In this document: positions 10,263 through 23,702 of the stretch, piece after piece
Layout of the letters: each line of letters starts with the position of its first letter
Position numbering within the stretch: position 1 is the stretch's first letter
Origin: Amyloporia xantha
Taxonomy: Eukaryota; Basidiomycota; Agaricomycetes; Polyporales; Adustoporiaceae
DNA length: 64,000 nt
Reading direction: 5' to 3'
Assembly: GCA_036971615.1 (NCBI GenBank)
Contig: JAYKKR010000046.1
Coordinates: forward strand, 1 to 64,000
Made by a program: the position numbers and the translations under genes
Notes under the pieces: generated by a model
Told to the model about the DNA's origin: nothing
Database searches by the model: none
The model's input: the letters and a program-made list of their open reading frames with translations, nothing else

Positions 10263-13200
10263 ACGCGGGAAGACACGCGGAGTGTTTAGGATGGTGGTTG
10301 GACAGAATCGATAGACCTTGTGTACTGAGAATTTTTACGGAGTCTTATCACTCATCTGCAAGTACAAACTGCTACGTCGCTGCATCTCGTCTGACTGTTC
10401 AGCGTCCCAATCGAGCCTCAAACCCTTGAAGCTAACTACATTACTATAAGCGTGCACACTATCACCACTGGGTCCTCGGTACAAGACAACCTGTATGTCC
10501 ATTCCTTCTTGCAGTGGAAAGACAGCAAACACCACATCGTACCATGGGTCACTAATTATCTGGCCGGCTCACATTGTAGGCAACGCCAGTGCTGTCCTTA
10601 TCATTGTACCTACCGCATTGCAAAGGCCATTGCTGCATCGTGAAGACTGCTTTCCTCCTGTCGGCTTCGCGCATTTTTCTGACTGAATCTTGTTATGGCC
10701 GCTCTATCAGCGCTTTCATTGCGATATTACGCCGGCACTCTATCACCGGCAGTCTTTCTGGGAAGCGTGAATTCTGGATCGTACGCGGAATATACACCTA
10801 ACAGGGTAAGAGCAAGGTAAGAGCAATTCATTGGGTGTGCCGCCAACTACACCCTTACTCTCGATCGCGCTTTACGTGTATCTTACCTTTCCCGATATCT
10901 TGACATACGCGATATGAAGTGAAATCTCAGTCCCAAGCGATTGGATACGTTTTTTATTGCTGTCGTCACTGTTCCCTGATCTCAATCTTCGTATTCACCG
11001 CGATACTGTACCTTCGTATGCCTTATGTGTCTTGTCATGTCGCGTGCAGGGAAGGCACGGTTATCTTAGGGTATTCAAAGGCGCCGGCGACATGTCTTCG
11101 ATGCATGACATAGGCAACGAAGGCCAACATGTGTGAGTTACCCGTTTGTATCCACCGGAGGGCACTGAAGCTAACTTTCCGTTACCTGCTCGACGAATTT
11201 CATGTGAACTGGTCAGGAGGGACATATTTCTCACATGTGAAGCCCGACACAGGCTATCTTGGCGATCCTTCGACTGCTGACACCTGACAAACCATACCCT
11301 CGATCGTATGATGCATGATCGTCCGTACAGCGCTAGCAAAATATCAAGTGGATATCTGGCTGTGATGGATATTTGGCTGTGAATTCGCGCTTTTCCGCCG
11401 GGCATTGTGGGAACAACCAGTCTGTTCCTAGCTACTTTCCCTTCACCGGATACAGCTACCTACTGCTTCGAGGTGACCCCTGCGGCGTTACCAAGAGGCC
11501 TGTTATACGAGGCCTAGACACCTTGATGATTGGACGCAATTGGCCGCCGTTGACACGACCTTCTGCGACCTATACACGGACATATTCCTACAGTGGGCGG
11601 TAGTCGTGGGCTTACACTTGCGGGTGCCTCGTGTTCCTCTGACATTTTGCGGCGCAGCTCGTGTACCCACCTGGCGCGGGTCAAGCGGACGTGGCAGCCT
11701 CTCCAGGATGGAGACGCATCACGAGTCGAAACCGCGCAAGACATGAGGCATCTGTTGACTGGTGCCAAAGCGCTTCGAGGCGGGCGCGACGAGCAGTGCC
11801 CTACACGCCTCCACACATGTGTCCGACGATGGGGGTGTGTATCGGAGTTTGACAGTTAGGTGATGGTGTACGCTTATGGCATACGTGAAGCAGGATAGCG
11901 GACCATGACGTTCTATCCTTACGGCAAGACTGGGATTTGCTTCCTCAGCTCATCATCGCGTCAGGCGACAGCCAGGACCAATATCTCGACAGTTTGCATT
12001 GCGATTAGTATTACAGGGATGCAAGAATACGACTAGGAGAGCAATGCGAAGACAACAACATGTGGATGATACAAACTGTCCGTGCGAAGAGGAGCAAACG
12101 AATCCGAATACGAAACATCCTTCGCGGGCGAGGCAGTTGTTCGGCGATCAAGATGGCAGTGTACGGGCGGCGGATGCACGACATTGGAAGCATTCGTCTT
12201 TCACGGTGTCGACGTCTTTTTGCACATCTGGCCCGTAGTTCTGGAACGCGGAAATGAATGGGAAGATTAGGTGCACGTTGTGGCAAAGGAGCATCGCCGC
12301 TCAAGAGTGGGCCGAGGTCAAATGGTCTCGTACCTTCAGGCAGTTTTGATCTCGGCAGGCTCGAGGGTGCAGAATACTGCGCTCGCAATGGCTGGAATTA
12401 CAGTCCATGATGGCAACAACGTGATGACGTTGGAAATGCTGTAAGCGTTTGACCGATTCCATTCAGCTGACCGATGTTCGTTGACAGATACAGGGAAACG
12501 ATCGCATTACCCCACATTTCGACCATCGTGTTCCTTCGCTGGGTGCGGGCAATCAGCAACGAAACATCTTTAGGACAGGCAAACGTACGCAATTCGGCGG
12601 CACATTGTTGTCTACAAAAGGTCAGAGACTACGTGTGGTGAGTGATAAGTGGCGTGCTGGGGACGGTGGTCTTATAAGGGGATGCCACAACGGCAGGGGG
12701 TGGCCACTGAGAAGGACAATGGAGGAGGAAGGAGGGGAGTCACAAAGAGGAGGAAGAACGCATGAAGCTCTCTTTGTCTTTTATGCGAGCGCGATTCCAA
12801 GAAGCGCTGGGCTAAGATGCCCACAGCATGATCAGAACCAACGCGGGGGCATATGAATACACCACATTGATCTAAGGAACTAGAGGGTCGTGAGATATCC
12901 GCCTTCCCCTGCAAGTCCGCAGGCCGCTCGTTGGCCGTGCTTGACATACTTGCAAGAAGCCCTCGGCCTCACTATCATGTGACAGCTCACAATTTTCCTT
13001 TATCATCTGGCCCTGCGTGGCAAAGCGGCCAAATGGGAGCAGTTGGGCGTAATTCCTGGAACTGACAAGATAGCGTATTCGGCGGAATGCCCTCATAGCT
13101 GTCCTATTCGACCTCAGATTGCGAACTTCGCAAGCTTGTGCGTTCAGGATGGTTTCTTCCGCTTATGCGGATAGGCTAAAGTCTATGCATAGTGACGCGG

Positions 13201-14611
13201 TTCATGTGCGGCTTCTCGTCAGGTCTTTCGAACTGGCTTGGCCGAGCTGAGGAATAGCTATGAGAAGCGTACCTCCGTCCAGCGAGCATGTTGATAACCG
13301 ACTTCCATCATATCGCTTTTCATTCCACAATCGTCAACCTCATGCTGGCCACTGGTGGCCTGCTTCTCTGAGAATGTGATGTGGAGTCTTCCGGTGTTTC
13401 TCACGCAGAAAATAATGATCCTGAGATGACGAGGATGGACGACATCCGTATGTACAGTGCCTGAAGCTGTAACCGCGTGTTACGGTTATAGCCCGCTCAA
13501 GTAACTGATGAACTATACTTACCAAAAGGATGTAGCAATCCGTCTGAGACAGCTCTGAGCGCTGTTGAAGAACCCGGTGAAAGGTCTCATCATCTAGCAC
13601 GGTTTCTGACGTGCGACATACGTGGTAAGTCACCAGAAATCTCCTTCTTTGGTGCAATACTGACGTCGATCGATAACATAGGCATTTGTCCTCGCCGGGA
13701 GCCATGCCCGCATCGCAGACAGGATCCGTATCTGATCCATCATCAAATAGCTGGGAGGAAGTAATACGCCAATAGACGCCAGCTCAGATTGACGATGAGG
13801 CGATCTTCTTGGTCGCCGCCGGACACAGTCACACACATGCGACACGCTACAAAAGCGGAACTCGACGTTCATCGATATATGGCTCGGGCCGATAGTGTCA
13901 AACAGTGTCGGTGACTCGATCTCGGGACAAGGTGAGACGTTTGTGTACGGAGTAGGATAGAAGGACACGCCTCGCTGTGACCTGAACCTTCTGGGTCAGC
14001 ATCTGATTGAAACTTGCAACTAGACGTACATGTTGTACTTGTTGATTCGTGTTGGATATGACCATCGGAGTGATGAGTTCCGCGTTGAATAAATTTGGAG
14101 AATGGCAATTCGGATCAACCACAGTGGAAACCGATTGGCAAGACATGACGAACCTATTCCTGTTATCACCTATACAGAGTCCATGGTCTCCGCATAGATA
14201 TCACGGAGCACATGACCGCGTTTGCACAAGCCTGGTAATATATGACGAGGCCCTGATCGATCGTAATAGCTACTTAGCACATCCGACCACGGCGGAACTT
14301 GTTTATATAGGACATAAATTCAAGGTCGCGAACTGAATTGAATCGCACTCACAGTCAATAGCCCAACTCCTGGCCCCTGGCCTAGCCTCAAGGACATCTA
14401 TGGAAATAGCTCGAGACCCATAGTCACCTGTTCCAATTAGTGTAGACGATGAGCATATATGCCTATGAGATCAAGATCCGATATCTGTGGATACACTTTG
14501 CGGGATCCGAGACATCGCCTTGTCCGGGCTTACCTGAGCTAGCGCGACTAACGCTGACAGATGAGAAGATGTGCGCCGATGCGGCATCGTGTGGATAATG
14601 AGTTCTTTTCG
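10263..14611. other. 4.3 kb without a confidently identified gene
   Basis: No single long frame. Short open, spliceable-looking pieces on the plus strand suggest one multi-exon membrane-protein gene or its remains: 10695-10803 (MAALSALSLRYYAGTLSPAV), 11050-11118 (GYLRVFKGAGDMSSMHD, ending at a GTGAGT donor), 11520-11660 (LAAVDTTFCDLYTDIFLQW), 12330-12440 ([17 protein letters not shown]) and 12490-12600 (YRETIALPHISTIVFLRW). The last two resemble the C-terminal part of DUF6533/DUF6534-like proteins. Minus-strand pieces at 13630-14150 are also open. I could not chain either set in one frame, so no gene is called. Confidence 0.3.
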
Positions 14612-16619
14612 TCACTCTGGCTTTCCTTCTACTCGTACTACTACAAACTTCCTCGTCAGCAGATTGAACACGCTCCCGAATATCAGCGCGATGAGGGTGC
14701 AGCTCAGGATGATGACGTTATATGGCATGCTAAAGTCCGGAGTGGCTAGATCGACTAACAAGACGGGCGTGTACATCCGTGAGGGCCGCACCGGTAGCGC
14801 GATTCCGCTGGCATCGAAGTCCCGATCTTCGGAAGTATTCCCAAACGAAAATGGCAGTAGCACGGCTGGAGGCAGGTCCCAACCACGTTGCGCGTCTGGC
14901 GGATGTTCGGTATACCGCAGGAAGGGCTTCGAGACGTCCATCGTGAGGTGCAGCGTGGACTTTGGCGGCAACGTGAGCACAGCTTGCAGAAGTGACGGCC
15001 GAGAATGCGGGATGGGTGCTGTATACGAAACGATATTGACGAGATCATCTGCAAAGATGGAAATGAATTGCATTAGACGCCCTATCTGGAGAAGACGCTG
15101 TGACGCTGTCTTAGATCCTTGGGAGTACGTACCACTTGAAACCCCGTTGCTCTGCACGCGGAGGGTGTGTAATTCGAATTGCAATAACCAGGGCATAGTC
15201 TCGAGATAGCCGCTTTGAACTTGAACTGGGAGATTATTTGTGATCACAAGGGATAGCCGGGCGGCATACTGGCTCGATCTCATCAAGGTGCGATGCATGG
15301 AGAGCTGGGTGAGTGGCATAGCTGCCGAGCCGAAGGCTGCAGGGCACACAATCAACACGAAGATAGTGCATGAAACACATCAGACTAACGATATTGGAAC
15401 GAATATTCCTCTGGCCATTGCATTACAATGTCGAGAGGTTTACCTGATCTCACAGACCGATCAGTACCCTCAGCAGGTTGAGCAATTGGGGAAAGACTGA
15501 CCGTTTTCAACAGCAAATTTGGCAACATTTGTGCCTATTTCCGTTGGAATCGGAGCAATTGCATACGACTTCTCTGGTGGGAGCGTCACTCTGACAACAC
15601 TGGACTGCGCGGCTGGACATGCGCTATTAATGACGCGATCGAAAACAGAGCCTAGCGACCAATCTGAACGGCGTGTCGACACATGAGAAACTATATTCAA
15701 ATGAAAGATTTCCCCGAGCGCTCACCTCGTCGCTTTTCCGGAGAGTATCGGACGGGGTCAAACACCGTTTGGAAGGCAAGCCGGACCTCGACGCCCACGT
15801 TTTCACGATAGCGCACATGCACGCCCATTCCATGCCAGTCTGCATCGAATAAACGATGCGGATTCAACAGGCTAGCGATGCCCGAGAACGACTTGCACGG
15901 TAGCAGTTTCAGGAAAGGTGTCAGATTCTCCGTACAAACGTGCTCTGACGGAAGCGTTGCGTGACGGAGAAGATGCGAATTAGTCCAATTAGGAAGTGAC
16001 CCCTCTGGTCGGAAAGTGAGGACGGGGGAAGTGGTACGTTGTTCATCTAACGAGCCGAGAGATGCACAGAACAATCCAGCGAGAGCATTACGCAGGCCGC
16101 GCCAACGTTCGTCAACACTGACCAATAGTTGTTGGTCCATCTTGCGTAGCGTAGATAGTGTAGACAACTCACGTCAACGTACCGCCATCTCCCATCCACG
16201 CCCACAATTCGGCACCAGTGCCCACACCGGGTTCATCGGGATAGCCCCAGCGGTCGTAATTCCAGTTTCCGGCATTCAGAGTGAGATGCAGCTCAGTGAC
16301 AGCATATTCACGTAGTATTTGGCCGAGAGCGAGGGGGAAGAGTGTGTAATGCTGCGCTGTCTTATTGCTCGTTATGTTAGTAGCATGACTTTGAGACGGG
16401 CAAACACGCACATTCATCGTCTTTCTCCAGAGTATCCGGATCTCTCGGTGTCGCCTTATTCAACAAAGTTATGAAGGAAAAGCGAGCGGCCAATTTCCCA
16501 TCTCGCAAAGGCCTCAAGGTTAATTCTTCTTCAAACTGTTCCGCTGGAATCGCTGCGAGAACCCGGGAAAGACAGAGAGCAAGAAAACAATAGACGTAGG
16601 TGCGCCAGTTTAAGATCAT
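14612..16619 (-). CDS. GPI16: GPI transamidase subunit PIG-T / Gpi16
   Basis: Core ER-membrane subunit of the GPI transamidase complex that attaches GPI anchors to proteins. Exons: 16619-16412, 16356-16173, 16117-15726, 15690-15502, 15443-15390, 15336-15133, 15048-14612. They total 1668 nt, 555 aa, all in phase. A cleavable signal peptide (YVYCFLALCLSRVLAAIPAE) is followed by the family's EELTLRPLRDGKLAARFSF. Also seen are HYTLFPLALGQILREY, ELHLTLNAGNWNYDRWGYP and LFDADWHGMGVHVRY. Near the C-terminus a single membrane helix (PYNVIILSCTLIALIFGSVFN) precedes a short cytosolic tail (RKFVVVRVEGKPE). It is divergent from the AAA ATPase gene, with 386 bp between the two ATGs. Confidence 0.93.
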
Positions 16620-17005
16620 CGTTACAATGCCGACTCAATTCATTGGTATGAGCAGCAAAGCTGGGGGTACATGTTCATGCAGGTCGTTGTTGTCGGCTCG
16701 GTCGCGTCAGTGGCTGTTAATGGGCGTCTGATGCACGTGAGATTCAGATCTCAACTAGGCGCTCGCCGTGCACTTTGAATACACCGCAAGCTGATACACC
16801 GTGACTACTATTTCTAACTGTGGGCACAACCAACTGCTTGGGTGGTATATAGAACATCTGCTAGGCCGGCAACACTTGTATGTAATACCCACGTTCTCTA
16901 CTTTACTACTGACCTCGTGTAAATTGTGATTTAACAAGCATTACCACACAAGACGTTATTGAAAATACCTCGGTTTGATACAGGATTACTCCGGTCACGC
17001 CTTGT
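16620..17005. promoter_or_regulatory. shared divergent promoter region of GPI16 and AFG2
   Basis: Only 386 bp separate the start codons of two divergently transcribed housekeeping genes, so both promoters and leaders must lie here. No TATA box is obvious at a useful distance from either ATG. Purely positional evidence. Confidence 0.5.
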
Positions 17006-20000
17006 ATGACCTCAATTACCTCTCGGACGTTTGTCGTGGGCCTCGCCAGCGCATCAGACTCAGCTTCTCGTGCTGCTCGCCGCGTTACACTCAACGTAGA
17101 TGTTCTCAAAAGCGTAAAGCTATGCGCAGGCGATGTAGTGGCGATATCTGGGGCTGGGCCAGAACAGACCGTGAGTGAAACGCAGTGGGAATAACCCACT
17201 ATGCAGCTGACCAGAGTCGCACCCTCGATATCAGCGCCCACTAACTCGAGCTGTTCTGAATTGACAGGTCTTCTCAGTGGGTATCGCATGGCCTTCCCAT
17301 GAGGTATCACAAGACAGTAAGTGGGATACATGTGCAGATCCCGAATATGTGGCGAACGTGCTCATGTCTCATTGAATGGTGTTATCGCAGCGGTCCTTGT
17401 CTCCTCGTCCTTGCTTCTGACCGCCCATCTACCGGAAGGCACCAAGGTTAAGATTACCCCGCTGAATAGCGCAAAACTTCCTCCGCATCTTCCATCCACA
17501 CGAAAATCGCAACTAGCCCGGACGGTGCGTCTTCGTGAAGTGTATGAAGGCTCTATATCGCCCGCAAAAGCTAGCGCATCGAGGACGCCAGAAAAGGCCG
17601 TCCCTGGACGCCGTGATTGGTTAACTCTGCTGATCAGAGAAGCACTGGGTTCGTTCCTTTCGTTCCTTTCGTCTTTTCTCGATCCCACGAGAACCCCGGC
17701 TCTCTTAAGGCAATGTTCTCACTGTTGAACTTCGGCCGTTAGTGGATATCAAGTACCTGGCACCTACACAAACCGTGGATTTGATTTATGAGGGCCAAGG
17801 CCGCCGGTTCGTCCTTTCTTCCGTGTCCACAAGTACGGGAGAAGCTGGTGGGGAGGATGACTTGGCAGGAAGTATTCAGAAACTGTCCTTGTCATCGGGT
17901 CCGCAGTTGTGGATCGTGGACTGGGACACCACGGTGTACTTGGTAGACAAAGAATCCAATATCGAGCATAACGAGTCTAAAAAGGTGACGCATGCACACG
18001 CCGATATGGTCGTTTCGCTACTTATGCATGACTATATGAAATTGTATAGACGGCCGCCATTGGTGTGGAGCATAACGAAGAGGCGTACACAGCTGTCGGC
18101 GGACTCGACAAGCAAATCGCTCAAATTCGCGATCTGATAGAAATTCCACTCACTCGCCCGGAGTTATTCCGTCATTTTGGTCCGTCATCTCTGCCACACA
18201 TTATGCTACCACCCCGCAATATTTCCTATCCAACACATGCCCCTGCTGCCCTTCCCCTCCATCTTTGACATGCACCGCCCCGTGACCGTACTGACCACGA
18301 TGCAGGCCTGAAGCCCCCACGCGGCATTCTCCTACACGGGCCGCCTGGTACAGGGAAGACACACCTCGCGCGTGCGATCGCAGCCTCGACGCGCTCCGCC
18401 GTCCTTGTGATCAATGGACCCGAGTTATCCTCGGCATACCACGGCGAGACCGAGTCGAAGCTGCGCGACGTCTTCACAGAGGCACGTGCACGCAGCCCGT
18501 GCATCGTCGTCCTCGACGAGGTCGACGCGCTCTGTCCGCGGCGAGAGGATGGGCCCGGCGGAGAGGTCGAGAAGCGTGTCGTCGCACAGTTGTTGACCAT
18601 CATGGACGGCATGGGTGATGGGGCTGAGGGCACAGAGCAAGAGCGCGTGGTCGTCGTCGCGACCACCAACAGACCAAATGCGATCGACCCAGCGTTGCGG
18701 CGGCCAGGACGGTTCGACAGGGAGATTGAAATAGGTGACCTTTACCCTATTTGCTTTTGGGGCACCGTCGTAATTTGACCATCACATCACACAAGGCATC
18801 CCCGATGCGGAAGCCCGGCTCTCGATCCTCAATGTGCTCCTTTCGAAGACACCCCACTCCGTCACCGAGGACGAGCTCCGGGCTGTCGCAGCCCGGGCAT
18901 ACGGCTACGTTGGCGCAGACCTAAGCGCCGTCGTCCGCGAGGCAGGCACGCTCGCCATCAAGCGCTTCCTGTCCTCCCAGCAGCCGCCCGCCGCCGAAAC
19001 TAGCACAACCCCGACCTCCCCCCGCCTCACCCTTGACGATCTCCTCGCGTCCCTGCCCTCTGTGCGCCCCTCTGCGCTGCGCTCGCTCTTCCTTGACACC
19101 GTTCCCGTGCACTGGTCCGACATCGGCGGACAGGCGGAGACGATCGAGAAGCTGCGCGAGTGCGTCGAGTGGCCTTTGCTCCACCCTGGCGCATTTGCGC
19201 GCCTCGGCGTGCGCGCACCAAGGGGCGTACTGCTGTACGGCCCGCCGGGGTGCAGCAAGACACTGCTCGTGCGCGCGTGTGCGACGGAGAGCGGGGTGAA
19301 CTTCCTTGCTGTGAAGGGGCCCGAGGTCTGTCGTCGATATTCACTCAGATGTCCAGCGCCCAATTTGGCTGATTGGTGTGATGTTGCCAGCTCTTAAACA
19401 AATATGTCGGAGAGTCAGAGCGAGCGGTGCGCGAGATATTCAGCAAGGCCCGCGCGGCGTCCCCGTCCATAATCTTCTTTGTACGTCGCCTCTACGTCCA
19501 GCCCGCCGTCGAGGCCCACATACTGATATCGACCGCCCTACCCCCTATAGGATGAGATAGATGCCCTCGCCACATCGCGTGCATCCGGCGACGGCACAGG
19601 CGCACACGACGGTGTGCTTACCAGTCTCCTCAACGAAATGGATGGCGTGCAGGAACTCGTCGGGGTCACCATCGTCGCGGCGACGAACCGGCCCGAAGTA
19701 ATCGTAAGTCGCCGTCTACTTCCCCACCTCTCTGACACGACGCGGCACGGTGCGATTCATACATCGAACTTCCGGCGAGCACGTACTCCTTCTGCGACTC
19801 TTCTCGTCATCTCCGTGTTCAGATAGACAGCTGATGACGATTGGCCGGTCGACAGGACTCGGCGCTCATGCGCCCCGGCCGTCTGGACCGCATCCTGTAC
19901 GTGGGCCCGCCTGACGTGCGAGGGAGGGAGGACATCCTTCGCATCCGCACGCGCAAGATGAGCGTGGAGCCTGGCATCGACTTTGCAGAGATCGCGCGGA

Positions 20001-20332
20001 TGGTGAGTCTATCATTTTCGTCTCGTCGGGGATTTTGAACTCGTAGCTTATGTGCGTGTTCGCGGCGATCAGACCGAAGGATACTCAGGCGCGGAGATAA
20101 CGGCGCTGTGCCAGGAGGCGGCGCTTCTAACGATGAAGAGGGATATAGACGCCCCATATGTAAGATGCCGTTTCGCTGCAGCAGGCGGGACAGTTGGGAT
20201 AACACTATAATTAATCAGGTGCCGTACGACGCGTTCCTTTCCGCAGCGTGTGCGATGAAGAAACAGATTACGCCCGATGTCATCGCTAAGTACGAGAGGT
20301 GGCGAGACCACCAGGGTATGATTGAAGCATGA
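17006..20332 (+). CDS. AFG2: AAA ATPase of the AFG2/Drg1 (SPATA5) type, 12 exons
   Basis: Hexameric type II AAA+ ATPase that strips shuttling factors such as Rlp24 from cytoplasmic pre-60S ribosomes. Exons: 17006-17170, 17268-17316, 17391-17648, 17743-17984, 18050-18179, 18306-18734, 18796-19325, 19391-19480, 19551-19703, 19856-20002, 20073-20159, 20219-20332. They sum to 2394 nt, 797 aa, all phases consistent. The N-domain is residues 1 to about 250. D1 has Walker A GPPGTGKT, Walker [11 protein letters not shown] and [21 protein letters not shown]2 has Walker A GPPGCSKT, Walker B IIFFDEIDAL and [15 protein letters not shown]. The GCSKT form of D2 Walker A and [11 protein letters not shown] point to AFG2 rather than CDC48. 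C-terminal helices end in [10 protein letters not shown]. Start chosen as the first ATG giving the N-domain. Confidence 0.93.
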
Positions 20333-20558
20333 GGTGAGCATTCGCGTGCCATGGGTAGAAGGAATCGTTCTGATCAGGTCGAAATGCTCATCGTAGATCA
20401 GTGCGTGTTATACTGGTGGTGCGGCCAGCAGGATGCAGTAATGTGAAATTTGTAGAAGTCCCATGTTAACTGGAGTGTAATGATACAAATGCTTTCTCCT
20501 TCATGCTACTAGTACCCGATGTCCCCCATGCGAGTACATACCCATCACAAAACGGGAT
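20333..20558. other. intergenic between convergent genes
   Basis: Short spacer holding the 3' ends of AFG2 and of the small minus-strand gene. No gene seen. Confidence 0.4.
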
Positions 20559-20883
20559 CTACAAGCTACTGTCAGACTCTGCAGTGCCGGTTCGCCGTTT
20601 CTCTGATAACTCACCTGCTACAGGCTGAGGGTCGCCATGGTGCCCTCCTTTTGTGTCGAATTCTGCGGAAACAAAGTCAATATCCCACCCTCCGATGCAA
20701 TACTCAGTGTCACTCACGAGCGGGGTCTCTCGTGGCTGCCCCAGCACGCTTGTTCGCTCCCGGCTCCTTCGCACAGTCGCGGTTCGCCTCCCGCTTTGTG
20801 AGCTCGTCGTCGTCGATTTTCTGGACGGCTTCTGGAGGAAACTCGTCGACGGGCTCGGTATTGACGAAGTTCTGCTTTGTCAT
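20559..20883 (-). CDS. small hydrophilic hypothetical protein, two exons
   Basis: Exon 1 (20883-20718) and exon 2 (20662-20559) join across a 55-bp GT-AG intron (GTGAGT...CCGCAG) to give exactly 90 codons, 89 aa. The protein begins MTKQNFVNTEPVDEFPPEAV, is rich in Lys, Glu, Asp and Gly, has a KGGHHGDPQPVAG segment, and has no membrane helix or signal peptide. Composition resembles small intrinsically disordered stress-type proteins of fungi, but no family is recognised. It has no C-terminal CaaX, so a mating pheromone precursor is unlikely. Convergent with AFG2. Confidence 0.55.
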
Positions 20884-21874
20884 GATGAGGCGAGTACGAT
20901 TTATGAAGAGTGTAGTGAGTGACGATGACTGAGTTGAGTGCTTTGCAGATTGCGATGGGTTGTCGCGGGTTATAAGCTGCCTTTATATATGAATTTACGG
21001 ATGCATATGCATTGGGAGCATGCGTCCCCAAAGGCGCCACGATGATACACTAGTCTGACGTCACATTTTATGGGACACCTACTGCACCAAATCCGGCCCC
21101 TCAACCACATGAGGAAAACTACACCCGAGATTCAGAAGCGTCGAGCTACTTCGCGAACGCACAAGTGGCTCAAGTCTCAAGAAAATCAACTTGACTTTGT
21201 ATGTTGGCGGTTGTCCATAGCCTATAATCAGGTACATATGTGCAAGTATATGCCAAATCCGTAATATTGCATGCATACAAAGCTATGATGGTATGATACA
21301 ATCCGTCCCATAATTATGAGATGTAGAATTTTATGAAGCGCTAGCCCAGGTAGCAGTTACTAACTATCTTCCAAAGATCTTCGCCCGGCCGCAACGAGTA
21401 CATGTACCACCCATTGACCAAGCAGGATATTCTTACTTATATGCAACAGATAATAACGAGATGTACGATGCACGACTCTTTCGAGAGAGAACGCGGCTCC
21501 ACGGGAATCTCAGCACTGTAGGTGTTCGGTTGTTAGAGCAGACGCTCGCGCGCTAAGCGCCGTAGTACAAACACGTACAAACACGGCCAGCGCGATCTGC
21601 GACGGCCTCCTTCATATACATCGCTTGCTTCCGCGACTTCTTGTGGGCCTTAGGTGTCGGTGTCGGTGTCTGTGTCCTCTCGTGATCGAGTCTCGCTTCT
21701 CATCTCTGGGCTCTCTCAGATCACATCTTCCATTCATTCTGCTGACATTGGTATATATTGATACCAAAATCACAGAGCAGAGTGTGTCGATATCATTCTC
21801 AGAAACTAGGACAATGAAAGCGTAGCACTGCTTTTATATATTCCCGTCATAGCAGAGATTCCCGAAGGCGTCTT
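20884..21874. other. intergenic, no supported gene
   Basis: About 1 kb of AT-rich spacer. Only chance-length open frames, e.g. an alternating Arg/Cys-rich frame near 21625 with no family likeness. Confidence 0.4.
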
Positions 21875-22735
21875 CGTTGAAGGTCACGCCATGCAAATCT
21901 CTCCTACAGCAGGCATGAGACGACGGATCCATGATAGACCTCAGGCGCTCCAGTAATGACAATGACGTGGTATTAAGCCTCACTCACCTAGACAAGAGTG
22001 TCACTGACAGCAGTCTGTCGGGTAAGACTGCAGAGTTTTCAGAATCACAGGTACCAAAAAGAGCGACGCGTTTGGCTGACACCGACAGGAGGTAAACAAC
22101 TGTGACCGGCGAGAGTAGACGTACTGTTTCTCGTCCTTGTTGGTGTGCGTATACCAACTTTATGAACCCTTCTACCTGTCTTTGCGTGACTGCTATCGTC
22201 ATTATCTGTGGATGGGCTTGCTCTTGGTGGCTCAAGCAGAGTCGTAACCTTCCGTTATCCCCTGACAGCTTCATAGACAAAAGATGATACCTTCAGGTGA
22301 AGGCGATAACATTTGGATCGGTCTAATCTGGCCAGAATCTTACACATTCTGGAGAAGGTAAATAGTGGAATGAATGATGTGATGAGTTACAATGAGACAT
22401 AGTCAAGGCATGCCATGAGCATTTAGCGTACCAAACGTCCGAGCAATCATTTATGTCTACGTTGTAGAAGAAGAAACATGGCAGGAATGACAACCTGTAT
22501 ACCAAAAAGCCTGTGTCTCCTAAAATCTGCCGCATCCGGAGCAGAGCTACCGAGCTTACAGCACAGCTCTGCTGACCAGGCCAGGAGAGAATCGGTCTCC
22601 CCGGGCCCAGGGAATGAGGCATCGCACGGAGTGGACGGCTTCGACGAGCTCCATACCCGATTGCACAGCCTTCCAGAAGTACATGCTGGGTCGACGTTGG
22701 CGCCATATCACGACTGATGAATAGGCCAGGTTCGG
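21875..22735 (-). repeat. dispersed repeat R1, copy 1
   Basis: Read on the minus strand this block matches 56680-57415 on the plus strand with many substitutions and small indels. Shared features include a peptide-level match (RPLRAMPHSLG...RPILSWPGQ), the string TTCTACAACGTAGACA and its context, and a far part with CTGAGGTCTATCATGG. Neither copy has an intact frame, so it is either an old transposon fragment or a duplicated gene remnant. Boundaries are approximate. Confidence 0.6.
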
Positions 22736-23702
22736 CGTGCCAACACTCCGTTGAGACCGTCTTGCTTATATAGGACGAGCCAATGCTGGGAAGTCGACTC
22801 TGCTGAACTCTTGTCTTGGGGCGCGCACACCAATTGCGGAGGCTAAATCAAGGGAAGCGCCAGATGCTATAACTATGAGGAAACGCAGCTGCCTTGGTAG
22901 CTGTCTAAGCAGATTTTGCTCCGTCCAGAGGCTGTATATAGTAGGATGAGATCTGGAGTCGACTCACCTTCCTTCGTGATAGGTTCGACGAGTAAATTGA
23001 ATTCATTGTCTAAGATCTCACCAACAACAATGTATAGTCACATTGTGCGACTTAGAGTAAACCCCCAGAATTGCCCTTTGAGAGCCGAAACATATTGACA
23101 GCACCGCTGCCTTGCATCCTACAATCTTTATCGATTAACGGGACGCGATGATTGACGCCGCGCTGACAGAGGCCTCAGGCTCTAAACAGAAGCACGAGAT
23201 GAAATAACAACTTGGATGAGATGGAGACCAGGACTTGAATGGGGACCAGGACTTGAAATGCGAAAGCAAATGAGCCACCATGTAAACCACACAGTCGTAA
23301 ATGAACTTTGATGAAGTTGACGACTCGGATGCGGGCGCTGCTACCTTCACGTACACCGTGACAGTGTACACCGAGCATGCTCAAGTAGATGACAACGTGA
23401 ACTTCTGTGCAGACGCCAGGAAATTCCGGCCTTCTCGATCAATCTCCATACTTCGTCCTTCACAAGGAAGTTCATGCGTACCTCAAAGATTCGAGAGTCA
23501 GCACCCCGTCGCTTGCTACCTACATCGGGTCGTGATTCCATACTTGCCTACCGGTACCCATCTGTTCGTACTTCGGTGTGGCACACAATGTGCACTGTAT
23601 GACCCAAAGATGTGACTCGTACAAAAGGTGGAAGCGATCACGCACGACTCGGAGCCGCCCCGTCGGCCGCGCGTGTCCTAAATACATGCATTGAAGATGA
23701 TA
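22736..23702. other. intergenic, no supported gene
   Basis: About 1 kb without a supported gene. A short direct tandem duplication is present at about 23224-23260 (GACCAGGACTTGAA twice). Confidence 0.4.

Noticed and set aside
20559..20883. Mating pheromone precursor
   Set aside because: The small protein ends in TAESDSSL without a CaaX farnesylation motif.
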